Source: Bradyrhizobium sp. C9 (GTDB lineage: Bacteria; Pseudomonadota; Alphaproteobacteria; Rhizobiales; Xanthobacteraceae). Taken from it: DNA of 64,000 nucleotides. The notes beneath the pieces are model-generated. The model did not search any database. It was not told the DNA's origin and saw nothing but the letters and a program-made list of their open reading frames with translations. Below, in pieces: positions 8,314-16,733 of this stretch. The stretch covers positions 1-64,000 of the forward strand of contig NZ_NWTG01000026.1 in NCBI RefSeq assembly GCF_002532045.1, written 5' to 3'. How positions within the stretch are numbered: the first letter of the stretch is position 1; every line of letters begins with the position of its first letter. A program made the position numbers and the translations under genes.

Positions 8314-11300
8314 ATGGCGCGAACGGCTGCCGCTGAAACTTGGTCGCTAGGCCGTGCCTGGGCGCGGACCGCGCGTCTGTGCCTGCTCGCCACCGGCCTT
8401 GTCCTCACAACCGTCACATATCCAGCCACGGTGTCGGCCCAAGACCTGTCGCCGGTGCCGGGCGAGGCGACATTCGCGGCCGCGAACGGCTATGCCAGGC
8501 TGGTGCTGAAGCTGAAGGAGGATGTCGAGTCGGAGGTCACGACCGCCGGCTCGATCATCGTGATCCGCTTCAAGCGTCCGGTCGATATCCCCGTCGAGAA
8601 GCTGTCGGATGCCGTGCCCGACTATGTCGGCGCCGCGCGCCGCGACCCCGACGGTTCGGCGATCCGCCTGTCGCTGGCGCGCCGCGTCACCATCAACACC
8701 ATGACCGCCGGCGAGCGCATCTTCGTCGACTTCCTGCCCGACGGCTGGACCGGCCCGCCGCCGTCGCTGCCGCAGGACGTGATCCGCGAGCTGGCGGAGC
8801 GTGCCCGTGCCGCCGAGCGTCTGTTGCGCATCCAGCGTGCGGCCGATGCCGCCAAGAAGAAGCCGCCGATCCGGGTTCGTGCGCTGGTGCAGCCCACCTT
8901 CGTCCGTTTCGTGTTCGAGGTCCCCGACGGGGTCAGCGTCTCCTCGGTGCTGAACGAGCAGAAGCTGACGCTGTCCTTCAACTCGGTCCTCAGCTTCGAC
9001 CTGGCCGATGCCAAGGTCGCCGGTCCCCCGAACGTCGCGTCGATCAGCTCGCGCGCCGACACGGATACCTCGGCGGTCGACGTGACGCTGATTGGCGATG
9101 TCGACGTGCATTCGTTCCGCGACGAGAAGAACTACATCGTCGATGTCGCCTTTCAGCAGGCCGAGCAGCAGCAGGCGGCGAAGCCTTCGCTGAGCGCATT
9201 GTTGCCGACGTCGCGCGGCAAGCCGAAGGGTCCGGCTGCGGCCGCGCCGGTGACATCGGAGAACATCGCGCAGCAAGCCAAGATCGAGATCAAGTCCGAG
9301 CCGCCCAAGTCCGAGCCGCCCAAGTCCGAGCAGCCCAAGTCCGAGCAGCCCAAGTCCGAGCAACCCAAGACAGAGCAATCCAAGGCGGAGCCGGCCAAAT
9401 CCGAACAGCCAACGGCGGAACAGGTAAAGTCTGAGCAGGTGCAGTCCGAGCCGGTCAAACCCGAACGGGCCGGGACTGAGCAACCGGCGCCCGCGCCCGC
9501 CAAATCGGAACAGCCGAGATCCGAGCTGCCCAACTCGGAGCTGCCGAAGATCGCCGCGGCGCCGCCGGCCGAGGTCGAGAAGGCCGCTGCACCGGCTGCG
9601 CCGCGCGAGGGCAGCGCTGCGCCGGAACCGAGCGACGCGCCAAAGCCTGCGCCCGCTGCCGCGGCCGCGCAGGCCATCGAGGCGCAGAAGCCAGCGGCGG
9701 CGCCATCACCGCCTGCCGAGGCCCGCGCCGGCGCCAAGTCTGCTGCCAGTTCCGCGGTCGAAGCCCAGCGCGACAGCGACGGGCTGCGGGTGACGTTCTC
9801 ATTCCCCGGCGCGACGCCGGCGGCACTGTTCCGTCGCGCCGACACGGTATGGATGGTGTTCGACACGCCTGAGGCGATCGACGTCGATCCGATCCGCGCC
9901 AAAGCCGGCTCGCTGATATCAGACGTCAGCCGGATCGCGCTGGAGAAGGGGCAGGCGGTGCGCTTCCGCCTCAACCGGCCGCAGATGCCATCGCTCGAGA
10001 GCGACGACCGCTCGCGCGGCGTGAGCTGGACGCTGACCTTCGCCGACCGGGTGCAGAAGCCGCCGCTGCCGCTCAGTGTGGTGCGCAACATCAGCGAGCC
10101 CTCGCTCGCCAATGTCAGCGTGCCGCTCGCCAATCCCGGCCAGCTCCACAGGCTGATCGATCCCGACGCGGGCGATACGCTCTGGGTCGTGACCGCGCCG
10201 CCGCCGACCCGCGGTATCATCAAGCGGCAGGACTTTGTCGAGCTCTCATTGCTGGAATCGATTCACGGCGTCGTGGTTCATCCGAACGCCGACGACGTCA
10301 AGGCGGAGGTCGGCGCCGACAAGGTGACGCTGGGCCGGCCCGGCGGCCTGACGCTGTCGTCGGCCGACGTCGCCGCCGAGCGCGCGACCGCGGCGGTGAA
10401 GCCGTTGTTCGATCCGGACGAGTGGCGCAAGAACCAGTCGGAGAATTTCCTCAAGCAGCTCGACGGGTTGATTACGGCGGCCTCGACGGCCAATGCCGAG
10501 CAGCTGCCGCAGGCGCGGCTCGATCTCGCCGATTTCTACATGGCGCGCGGCATGTACCAGGAAGCCCATGGTGTCGCCAATCTGATGCTGTCCGAAAGCA
10601 AGCGCGGCAGCGAGGCGGCGTCGGTGGTCATGGTGCATGCGGTTGCCAGCATCCTGATCGGGCACCCGGCGCAGGGGCTCAAGGACCTCGCCAATCCCGT
10701 GATCGGCAATGGCTACGATTCCCAATTGTGGAAGGGGCTGGCCTTTGCCCGCGAGGGCAAATGGCCCGAGGCGCGCGAGAAATTCAAGAACGCCGAATTC
10801 GCGGTTGCGACGCTGCCGCCCGATCTGCAGCGTATCGTCACCCTGGATTCGATGAAGGCCTCGCTCGAGGTCAAGGACTATGCCGGCGCCGCACGGCGCA
10901 AGAGCGATCTCGACGTGGTCGGCGTTCCCGACGCGCTCAAGCCCGCGGTTGCGGTGCTGCGCGGCCGGCTCGCCGAAGCGCTCGGGCAGGAGAAGGATGC
11001 GCTCGACGCCTACCGCTTCGCCGCCGGTTCCGCCGACCGTCAGGCCGCCGCCGAAGGCAGGCTGCTGGAGACGCTGCTGCGGCAGAAGCGCGGCGAGATC
11101 GGCCGCGACGATGTGCTGAAGGAGCTCGAGCTCTTGTCGATGCTGTGGCGCGGCGACAATATCGAGCTGAAGACGCTGTACGTGCTGTCGAAGATCTATG
11201 CCGAGACCGCGCGCTATGCCGATGCCTTCGCGGTGACCCGTGCGGCGACCCGGCTGCAGCCGAACGCGCCGGAATCGCGCCAGGCGCAGGATGCCGCCTC

Positions 11301-12213
11301 GGCGTTGTTCGTGCAGCTCTATCTCGGCCCGAAGGGCGACGAGATGGCGCCGATCGATGCGCTCGGCACCTTCTACGACTATCGCGAGCTGACGCCGATC
11401 GGCCGCCGCGGCGACGAGATGATCCGCCGTCTCGCCGACCGTCTGGTCGGCGTCGATCTGCTCGACCAAGCCGCCGACCTCCTGCAATACCAGGTCGACA
11501 AGCGGCTCGAAGGCGCAGCGCGCGCCCAGGTCGCCGCGCGGCTTGCGATGGTCTATCTGATGAACCGCAAGCCGGACCGCGCCATCGGCGCGCTGCGCTC
11601 GACCCGGATCGCCGATCTCTCCGGCGAACTGCGCCAGCAGCGGCTGCTGCTCGAGGCGCGCGCGCAGAGCGACGTCGGCCGGCACGACCTCGCGCTCGAC
11701 ATCATCTCGAACATCACCGGGCGCGAGGCGATCCGGCTGCGTTCGGACATCTATTGGGCGTCGCGGCACTGGCGCGAGGCGTCCGAGCAGATCGAGCTCT
11801 ATTACGGCGACCGCTGGCGCGATTTCACCCCGCTCAACCCGAGTGAGAAGGCCGACGTCATCCGCGCCGTGGTCGGCTACGCGCTCGCCGAGGATGCCAT
11901 CGGGCTGTCCCGGTTCCGCGAAAAGTACGCGCCGCTGATGTCCGGCGATGCCGACAGGCTGGCGTTCGACGCGGCCAGCAAGCCGGTCGCGACCTCGAGC
12001 GCCGAATTCGCCCAGATCGCGCGGATGGCCGCCAGCGTCGACACGCTCGACGGCTTCATCCGCGAGATGAAGACCCGCTTCCCCGACGCCACCGCCCGCG
12101 CGCCGCTGCCCGATCCGGTCACCACCGGATCGCTGCCGGACAAGCCGAAGGCCGCGCCGGTCAGCACGCTGCCGGTCATCAAGGGCGAGCGCCGCGCCGG
12201 CGTGACGCCGTAG
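8314..12213 (+). CDS. large periplasmic TPR-repeat protein with pentapeptide tandem repeat
   Basis: 1299 residues from the ATG at 8314; an ATG 30 bases upstream is possible but has no ribosome site. Residues 1-43 form a signal peptide ending VSAQ. Two beta-rich blocks that resemble AMIN-type domains lie at about 50-145 and 487-575. Between them, residues 330-409 consist of 16 degenerate 5-residue units (consensus PPKSE/QPKSE), then alanine/proline-rich sequence. From about 720 to 1180 the protein is helical with tetratricopeptide-like repeats (for example DLADFYMARGMYQEAHGVAN and KIYAETARYADAFAVTRAAT). It sits between motor genes and has a CtrA box. An envelope scaffold role in motility or polar structure is inferred only. 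Confidence 0.8.
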   Translation: MARTAAAETWSLGRAWARTARLCLLATGLVLTTVTYPATVSAQDLSPVPGEATFAAANGYARLVLKLKEDVESEVTTAGSIIVIRFKRPVDIPVEKLSDAVPDYVGAARRDPDGSAIRLSLARRVTINTMTAGERIFVDFLPDGWTGPPPSLPQDVIRELAERARAAERLLRIQRAADAAKKKPPIRVRALVQPTFVRFVFEVPDGVSVSSVLNEQKLTLSFNSVLSFDLADAKVAGPPNVASISSRADTDTSAVDVTLIGDVDVHSFRDEKNYIVDVAFQQAEQQQAAKPSLSALLPTSRGKPKGPAAAAPVTSENIAQQAKIEIKSEPPKSEPPKSEQPKSEQPKSEQPKTEQSKAEPAKSEQPTAEQVKSEQVQSEPVKPERAGTEQPAPAPAKSEQPRSELPNSELPKIAAAPPAEVEKAAAPAAPREGSAAPEPSDAPKPAPAAAAAQAIEAQKPAAAPSPPAEARAGAKSAASSAVEAQRDSDGLRVTFSFPGATPAALFRRADTVWMVFDTPEAIDVDPIRAKAGSLISDVSRIALEKGQAVRFRLNRPQMPSLESDDRSRGVSWTLTFADRVQKPPLPLSVVRNISEPSLANVSVPLANPGQLHRLIDPDAGDTLWVVTAPPPTRGIIKRQDFVELSLLESIHGVVVHPNADDVKAEVGADKVTLGRPGGLTLSSADVAAERATAAVKPLFDPDEWRKNQSENFLKQLDGLITAASTANAEQLPQARLDLADFYMARGMYQEAHGVANLMLSESKRGSEAASVVMVHAVASILIGHPAQGLKDLANPVIGNGYDSQLWKGLAFAREGKWPEAREKFKNAEFAVATLPPDLQRIVTLDSMKASLEVKDYAGAARRKSDLDVVGVPDALKPAVAVLRGRLAEALGQEKDALDAYRFAAGSADRQAAAEGRLLETLLRQKRGEIGRDDVLKELELLSMLWRGDNIELKTLYVLSKIYAETARYADAFAVTRAATRLQPNAPESRQAQDAASALFVQLYLGPKGDEMAPIDALGTFYDYRELTPIGRRGDEMIRRLADRLVGVDLLDQAADLLQYQVDKRLEGAARAQVAARLAMVYLMNRKPDRAIGALRSTRIADLSGELRQQRLLLEARAQSDVGRHDLALDIISNITGREAIRLRSDIYWASRHWREASEQIELYYGDRWRDFTPLNPSEKADVIRAVVGYALAEDAIGLSRFREKYAPLMSGDADRLAFDAASKPVATSSAEFAQIARMAASVDTLDGFIREMKTRFPDATARAPLPDPVTTGSLPDKPKAAPVSTLPVIKGERRAGVTP
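9301..9540 (+). repeat. 16-unit 15-bp tandem repeat inside the TPR gene
   Basis: Sixteen in-frame 15-base units. The first two are identical (CCGCCCAAGTCCGAG), the next two are identical to each other and differ from them by one base, and the later ones drift. They encode (P/Q)PKSE-like pentapeptides. The near-identical units at the 5' end suggest recent expansion by slippage, so copy number may vary among strains. Confidence 0.85.
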
Positions 12214-12225
12214 CGGCACGGGCCG

Positions 12226-13071
12226 TTACGGGCCGGGAGTCACCCACGCGGTCGAAATGATGCCCTTGTCGTCGAGCGCGATGCGCCAGTGCGCGGCGCC
12301 GTTCGCCTGCCTGACGCTATAGACGTCTTCGCCTTGCTCGCCGACACCGAGAAAGCGGATTGCCTGGATCGTGCCGAGGTCCGCGAGGGGCTGAAGCCAC
12401 GTCATCTGCTTGCGGGTCGCCGCCGCCAGCGCCGGGCTCATCTCATTGTAGTTGGGATTCCCTGAGGCGATCCCATCGATCAGGCGGTGCAGCGCAGCCT
12501 CGGTTCTAGGATTGGCCGACTGGTTCTTGACGCGCTCCGCCGTTTGATCGGCGATCTTCCGAGCCGCCGCGGCATCGATACGCGCCATCGCAATATCGGT
12601 GCCGTTCTGATGGAGAACCAGCGAGGTGGCTCGTCCGTCCGGTCCGACGACGAAGCTGACCTGCGCGTCGACAATCCTGGCGAAGAATTCGGACGCGCTC
12701 GCCGCAAAGAACCGCACCGAGCGCTGTCCGGTCAGTTGCATCACCAGATGATGTCCGTCGGGTGTCACCGTGAACACGGCGCGGTCGTTGAGCTTGTAGA
12801 AGCCGGCATAATTGTCGAGCACGGCTGAAGCCACCGCGATCTCCTGCCGCGCGGCGGTCGGCGGTGATTCCGCAGTGAAGTCGGCAGCCTGGGTCGGCGT
12901 GCGCGGCGGTCCGGCGGCCTGTATCCGCGCCGCCAGCGTGTTCCAGTCGCGCTGTCCGAACAATTTGGCGGTCAGCTCCAAGCTGTCGCTGTGGGTGAGG
13001 GGGATCGATTTGGCGGCGAGCGCTTCGCGCAGCGTCTGCGCCATGGCCTTGGCATCACGAAAGTCGCGCAT
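12226..13071 (-). CDS. glyoxalase-superfamily N-domain protein with DUF3471-like segment
   Basis: 281 residues with a good ribosome site (AAAGG) before the ATG. The first 50 residues (MRDFRDAKAMAQTLREAL, HSDSLELTAKLFGQRDWNTLAARIQ) match a short helical module found at the start of many rhizobial glyoxalase-like proteins. A middle beta segment (LDNYAGFYKLNDRAVFTVTPDG ... LVMQLTGQ) resembles DUF3471, seen at the end of beta-lactamase-like proteins. The C-terminal 100 residues give no clear family. No catalytic site is recognised. Its stop is 13 bases from the convergent TPR gene. Confidence 0.6.
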   Translation of the reverse strand: MRDFRDAKAMAQTLREALAAKSIPLTHSDSLELTAKLFGQRDWNTLAARIQAAGPPRTPTQAADFTAESPPTAARQEIAVASAVLDNYAGFYKLNDRAVFTVTPDGHHLVMQLTGQRSVRFFAASASEFFARIVDAQVSFVVGPDGRATSLVLHQNGTDIAMARIDAAAARKIADQTAERVKNQSANPRTEAALHRLIDGIASGNPNYNEMSPALAAATRKQMTWLQPLADLGTIQAIRFLGVGEQGEDVYSVRQANGAAHWRIALDDKGIISTAWVTPGP

Positions 13072-13341
13072 GGGATCAACCTTTGCATCGACGAACGGAA
13101 AGCGTCAGGGGCTTGCGTTGCTGACCCGTTCGTGCGGGCAAAGGAAGCCTGAAACCTGGCTTGATACGTTTACCATCCCCGGGCGGGGTGCAAGCGGCGG
13201 GTGGTATCGACCCAGCCCGATGTTCGCCGGGGACCCGCAATTTGTCAATTGCAACAGCCCGTGATCGGGTGCGTCCTCTCGACATCCCGCTGCCAAATCG
13301 GCAACCATGGCTGATATCGCCAGCCGGGAGGACGTCGTCAC

Positions 13342-13578
13342 ATGAGCAAGCCGATCAAGACCGAAGCCGAACTCATCGCGATGGCGCGGGCCGAGTTGAA
13401 AGTCCATGCCGACTGCCCCGACGGCATCGACATCTCCGTGCTGCGCGACGGCGACAGCTGGGAATTCCGCGCCAGCGCCAACGAGGCCACGGTGGCGCGG
13501 CCCGGCTACCCCGAATGCGTCGCGATGCTGGTGCAGATCGGCGATCACCTCAGCAGGCAGTATGACGTGAAGGGTTAG
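13342..13578 (+). CDS. small conserved hypothetical protein
   Basis: 78 residues. The start has a GGGAGG element about 14 bases upstream. The product (MSKPIKTEAELIAMARAELK ... DGIDISVLRDGDSWEFRA) is a soluble alpha/beta mini-protein with no membrane segment and codon use like its neighbours. I do not recognise a named domain. It precedes a LysR gene by 25 bases and may share its transcript. The 270 bases upstream (13072-13341) contain no gene that I can support. Confidence 0.65.
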   Translation: MSKPIKTEAELIAMARAELKVHADCPDGIDISVLRDGDSWEFRASANEATVARPGYPECVAMLVQIGDHLSRQYDVKG

Positions 13579-13603
13579 CGGCGGCCGCGAACCGGGGAGA
13601 GCG

Positions 13604-14563
13604 ATGGACCGCATCGACGCCATGAAGGTCTTCGTCGCGGCGGTCGACGAGGGCAGCCTTGCCGGTGCGGGGCGGAAACTGCGGCGCTCGCCGGCGGCGG
13701 TCAGCCGGGCGATCGCGTTCCTCGAGCATCATGTCGGCGCCGAGCTGCTTCATCGTACCACGCGGTCGCTGAAGCTGAGTGAGGCCGGCCAGCGTTACGC
13801 GGCGGCGTGCCGGCGCATCCTCAGCGAGCTCGAGGAGGCCGACATCTCGGCCGGCGGCGAGCGGTCGGCGCCGCGCGGCACGCTGACCATCACCGCACCG
13901 GTCGTCGTCGGCGAGGACGTGCTGCGGCCGCTGCTCGACGCCTTCGTGGCCGAACATCCGGCGGTGTCGGTGCGGCTCGCGATGCTTGATCGCACCGTCA
14001 ATCTGATCGACGAAGGCATCGACGTTGCACTGCGCATCGCCCATCTCGCCGATTCCAGTTTCATCGCGATCAAGCTCGGCGAGGTGCGGCGCGTGATCGC
14101 GGCATCGCCGGGCTATCTCGTGCAGCATCCCGTGATCGGCGAGCCGGCCGATCTCGCAAGGCACCAGATCATCGCGATGACGCATTTCGGGCTCGACTCC
14201 TGGAGCTTTCCGCCGGCCGCCAAGTCGAAGGTCGCGCGCGCGGTCCAGTTCGCGCCGCGGCTGGTCGTCAACACGGTGCGGGCGGCGGTCGCTTCGGCCA
14301 GCGAAGGGCACGGCGTCACCCGGCTGTTCTCGTATCATATCGCCGAGGAAATCCGTGACGGACGGCTGCAGATACTGCTCGCCGGCGACGAGCCTCCACC
14401 GTTGCCGGTGCATCTGCTGGCGCCGCAGGGGCGCTTCGACGTGCCCAAGGTACGCGCCTTCGTCGATTTCGCGACGCCGCGGCTGAAGCGCTATTTCGAG
14501 CGGCTGTCGCGCGAGGCCAGCCGGGCCAGTCGTTCGCGCCGCGGAAGAGTGTCTGCCGAATAG
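13604..14563 (+). CDS. LysR-family transcriptional regulator
   Basis: 319 residues. The N-terminal winged helix-turn-helix (MDRIDAMKVFVAAVDEGSLA, AGRKLRRSPAAVSRAIAFLE, LLHRTTRSLKLSEAG) is complete and the LysR substrate-binding domain follows (GTLTITAPVVVGEDVLRPLL to IREMQ-like DGRLQILLAGDEPP). LysR proteins act as tetramers that sense a small effector. The next gene, a short-chain dehydrogenase on the same strand 88 bases on, is the natural candidate target; an imperfect dyad lies between them. Confidence 0.93.
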   Translation: MDRIDAMKVFVAAVDEGSLAGAGRKLRRSPAAVSRAIAFLEHHVGAELLHRTTRSLKLSEAGQRYAAACRRILSELEEADISAGGERSAPRGTLTITAPVVVGEDVLRPLLDAFVAEHPAVSVRLAMLDRTVNLIDEGIDVALRIAHLADSSFIAIKLGEVRRVIAASPGYLVQHPVIGEPADLARHQIIAMTHFGLDSWSFPPAAKSKVARAVQFAPRLVVNTVRAAVASASEGHGVTRLFSYHIAEEIRDGRLQILLAGDEPPPLPVHLLAPQGRFDVPKVRAFVDFATPRLKRYFERLSREASRASRSRRGRVSAE

Positions 14564-14567
14564 CGGG

Positions 14568-14583
14568 CATTCGCACGAAATGC
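14568..14583 (+). promoter_or_regulatory. possible LysR-type dyad before the dehydrogenase
   Basis: GCATT at 14568-14572 less one base overlap, seven bases, then AATGC ending at 14583 gives a dyad containing a T-N11-A arrangement, the loose LysR consensus. It lies between the LysR stop and the dehydrogenase start. Short and AT-poor, so it could be chance. Confidence 0.35.
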
Positions 14584-14651
14584 GGATGTATCTAGCTTGC
14601 TCTCCATCGAGGCGGCGCTGTCGCAGCCTCATCAACAGATGGAGAGAGATC

Positions 14652-15362
14652 ATGGGTGCAGAGCAGAAGGTTGCCATCATCACCGGCGCGTCGCAGGGCC
14701 TCGGCGAGGCCATCGTGAAGGGTTATCGCGACCGCAACTGGCGCGTCGTCGCCAACTCCCGCAGCATCAAGCCGTCGACCGACGTCGACGTTCTGACCGT
14801 TGCCGGCGACATCGGCGACCCGGAGGTTGCCGACCGCATCGTCAAGCAGGCGCTTGGGCGCTTCGGCCGCATCGACACGCTGGTCAACAATGCCGGCATC
14901 TTCGTCGCAAAGCCGTTCACCGACTACACCGACCAGGATTATGCGCAGGTGCTGGCGACCAACCTCAACGGCTTCTTCTACATCAGCCGGCGCGTCGCCA
15001 AGGAGATGGTGAAGCAGGGTTCGGGGCACATCGTGCAGATCACGACCAGCCTGGTCGACCATGCCAACAGCAACGTGCCCGCGGTGCTGGCGTCGCTGAC
15101 CAAAGGCGGCCTGAATGCCGCCACCAAGTCGCTCGCGATCGAATATGCGGCGAGGGGCATCCGCGTGAACGCGGTGGCACCCGGCGTGATCAAGACGCCG
15201 ATGCACGCCCCCGAGACCCATGATTTCCTTGCCCGACAGCATCCGGTCGGCCGCATGGGCGAGATGAAGGACATCGTCGATGCCGTGCTGTTCCTGGAAG
15301 GCGCGGGCTTCGTCACCGGCGAGATCCTGCATGTCGACGGCGGCCAAAGCGCCGGTCACTGA
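14652..15362 (+). CDS. SDR-family protein lacking the catalytic tyrosine
   Basis: 236 residues; start chosen at the ATG after GGAGAGAGATC. The Rossmann nucleotide-binding motif TGASQGLG is at residues 11-18 and the NNAG motif at 79-82. In the YxxxK position, Lys151 is present (ASLTKGGLNAATKSLAIEYA) but the residue four before it is Ala147, not Tyr, and the usual serine is replaced by a TTS segment at 131-133. The C-terminal RVNAVAPGVIKTPM and HVDGG elements are normal. It may have altered chemistry or bind a cofactor without classic catalysis. Probably regulated by the adjacent LysR protein. Confidence 0.88.
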   Translation: MGAEQKVAIITGASQGLGEAIVKGYRDRNWRVVANSRSIKPSTDVDVLTVAGDIGDPEVADRIVKQALGRFGRIDTLVNNAGIFVAKPFTDYTDQDYAQVLATNLNGFFYISRRVAKEMVKQGSGHIVQITTSLVDHANSNVPAVLASLTKGGLNAATKSLAIEYAARGIRVNAVAPGVIKTPMHAPETHDFLARQHPVGRMGEMKDIVDAVLFLEGAGFVTGEILHVDGGQSAGH

Positions 15363-15393
15363 AACACGATCTCGATCGTGCCGTGCAAATCGT

Positions 15394-15449
15394 CACCTCT
15401 CCCGATCGGGAGAGGTGCGTCGTGATCGCTGCGAGCGATTGCAGCGATC
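15394..15449 (+). terminator. two adjacent palindromes after the dehydrogenase
   Basis: A perfect 24-base palindrome (arms CACCTCTCCCGA and its complement) occupies 15394-15417, and a second inverted repeat (GATCGCTGC at 15424-15432, complement at 15441-15449) follows seven bases later. They may terminate the upstream transcript, or be a dispersed palindromic element; the first resembles repeats that are common between rhizobial genes. No T-run follows. Confidence 0.5.
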
Positions 15450-15491
15450 GCAACTAATCATTTTTCATGAACGGCCGGAGGGCCTACTGCG

Positions 15492-16733
15492 ATGTCCATG
15501 TCAGCCAATGTCGATCATGACCGGCGCCATCACGCCGCGCCGCATCTCGGTGCAGGCGGGCCGTTGTGGCTGTCCGCAGCCGCGGGACTGTGCGCCTCGC
15601 TGGTCGGGCTCGGGCTGGCGCGCTTTGCCTACACGCCGCTGATCCCGGCGCTGATTGCGGCCAAATGGTTCACGCCGGCGGAAGCCGTCTATCTCGGCGC
15701 AGCCAACCTTGCCGGCTATCTCGCCGGCGCGCTGATCGCCCGCGATCTCGGCGCACGCGTCGGTTCGGTGTGGGCGCTGCGCGGCATGATGGTGCTCGCT
15801 GCCGTCACCTGCTTTGCTTGCGCGGTGCCGATCTCCTTCATCTGGTTCTTCGGCTTCCGCTTCCTTGCCGGCATCTCGGGCGGCGTGATCATGGTGCTGG
15901 CGGCGACTGCGATCCTGCCGCACACCGCGCCAAGCAAGCGCGGCCTGATCGGCGGCGTGATCTTCGCCGGTGTTGGCCTCGGCGTCGCCGCGTCGGGCAC
16001 GCTGGTGCCGTTGTTGCTGCTGCAGGGCGTCAAGCAGGCCTGGTACGGCCTTGGCTTGCTGTCGGCGGTGCTGACATTGATCAGCTGGAAGGCATGGCCC
16101 GCGGAAGTGCCTGCCCCGCATGCTGTGACGGAGCAGCCTGTTGTTGCGCATGGTGTGCGCTCGCCGCTGGTGATCGCGCTGTGCGTGGAATATGGCCTCA
16201 ATGCGCTGGCGCTGGTGCCGCACATGGTGTTCCTGGTCGATTATGTCGCCCGCGGCCTCGGGCAGGGGATCGCGGCAGGATCGTATTATTGGGTGCTGTA
16301 CGGCATCGGCGCGGTGATCGGCCCGCTGCTATCCGGACATCTCGCCGATCGCGCCGGCTTCGCCGCCGCGCTCCGCGCGGCGTTCCTGATCGAGGCGGTT
16401 GCGGTCGCGCTGCCCGCGGTGACGAATTCGCCCGCGGCGCTGATCGTGTCGAGCCTCATCGTCGGCTGCTTCACACCCGGCATCGTGCCGCTGGTGATCG
16501 GCCGCATTCACGAGCTGATCCCGCATTCCGCTGCGAGCCAGCGCTCGGCCTGGGCACAGGCGACCACGGCCTTCGCGCTGTTCCAGGCGGCGGGTGCCTA
16601 TGGCCTGTCCTATTTGTTCGCGCAGAGCGGTGGCAACTATGCGCTGCTGTTCGTGATCGGCGCGGCCGGCGTGGCCGTCGCGCTGGCGATCGAACTGGTC
16701 AGCGTCGTCGTGCTGGGGCGCAAGCGGAGTTAG
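15492..16733 (+). CDS. YbfB/YjiJ-family MFS transporter
   Basis: 413 residues with about 12 hydrophobic segments and a GGAGGG ribosome site. The opening SAAAGLCASLVGLGLARFAYTP motif and the first cytoplasmic loop (YLGAANLAGYLAGALIARDL) are typical of the YbfB/YjiJ branch of the major facilitator superfamily, which are inner-membrane secondary transporters with unknown or drug-like substrates. A second-half signature is at ADRAGFAAALRAAF. The stop overlaps the end of the convergent aminotransferase gene by 4 bases. Confidence 0.88.
   Translation: MSMSANVDHDRRHHAAPHLGAGGPLWLSAAAGLCASLVGLGLARFAYTPLIPALIAAKWFTPAEAVYLGAANLAGYLAGALIARDLGARVGSVWALRGMMVLAAVTCFACAVPISFIWFFGFRFLAGISGGVIMVLAATAILPHTAPSKRGLIGGVIFAGVGLGVAASGTLVPLLLLQGVKQAWYGLGLLSAVLTLISWKAWPAEVPAPHAVTEQPVVAHGVRSPLVIALCVEYGLNALALVPHMVFLVDYVARGLGQGIAAGSYYWVLYGIGAVIGPLLSGHLADRAGFAAALRAAFLIEAVAVALPAVTNSPAALIVSSLIVGCFTPGIVPLVIGRIHELIPHSAASQRSAWAQATTAFALFQAAGAYGLSYLFAQSGGNYALLFVIGAAGVAVALAIELVSVVVLGRKRS

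Noticed and set aside
9301..9540. Regular short repeats that could suggest CRISPR
   Set aside because: They are in frame inside a coding gene, have no spacers and encode a pentapeptide.
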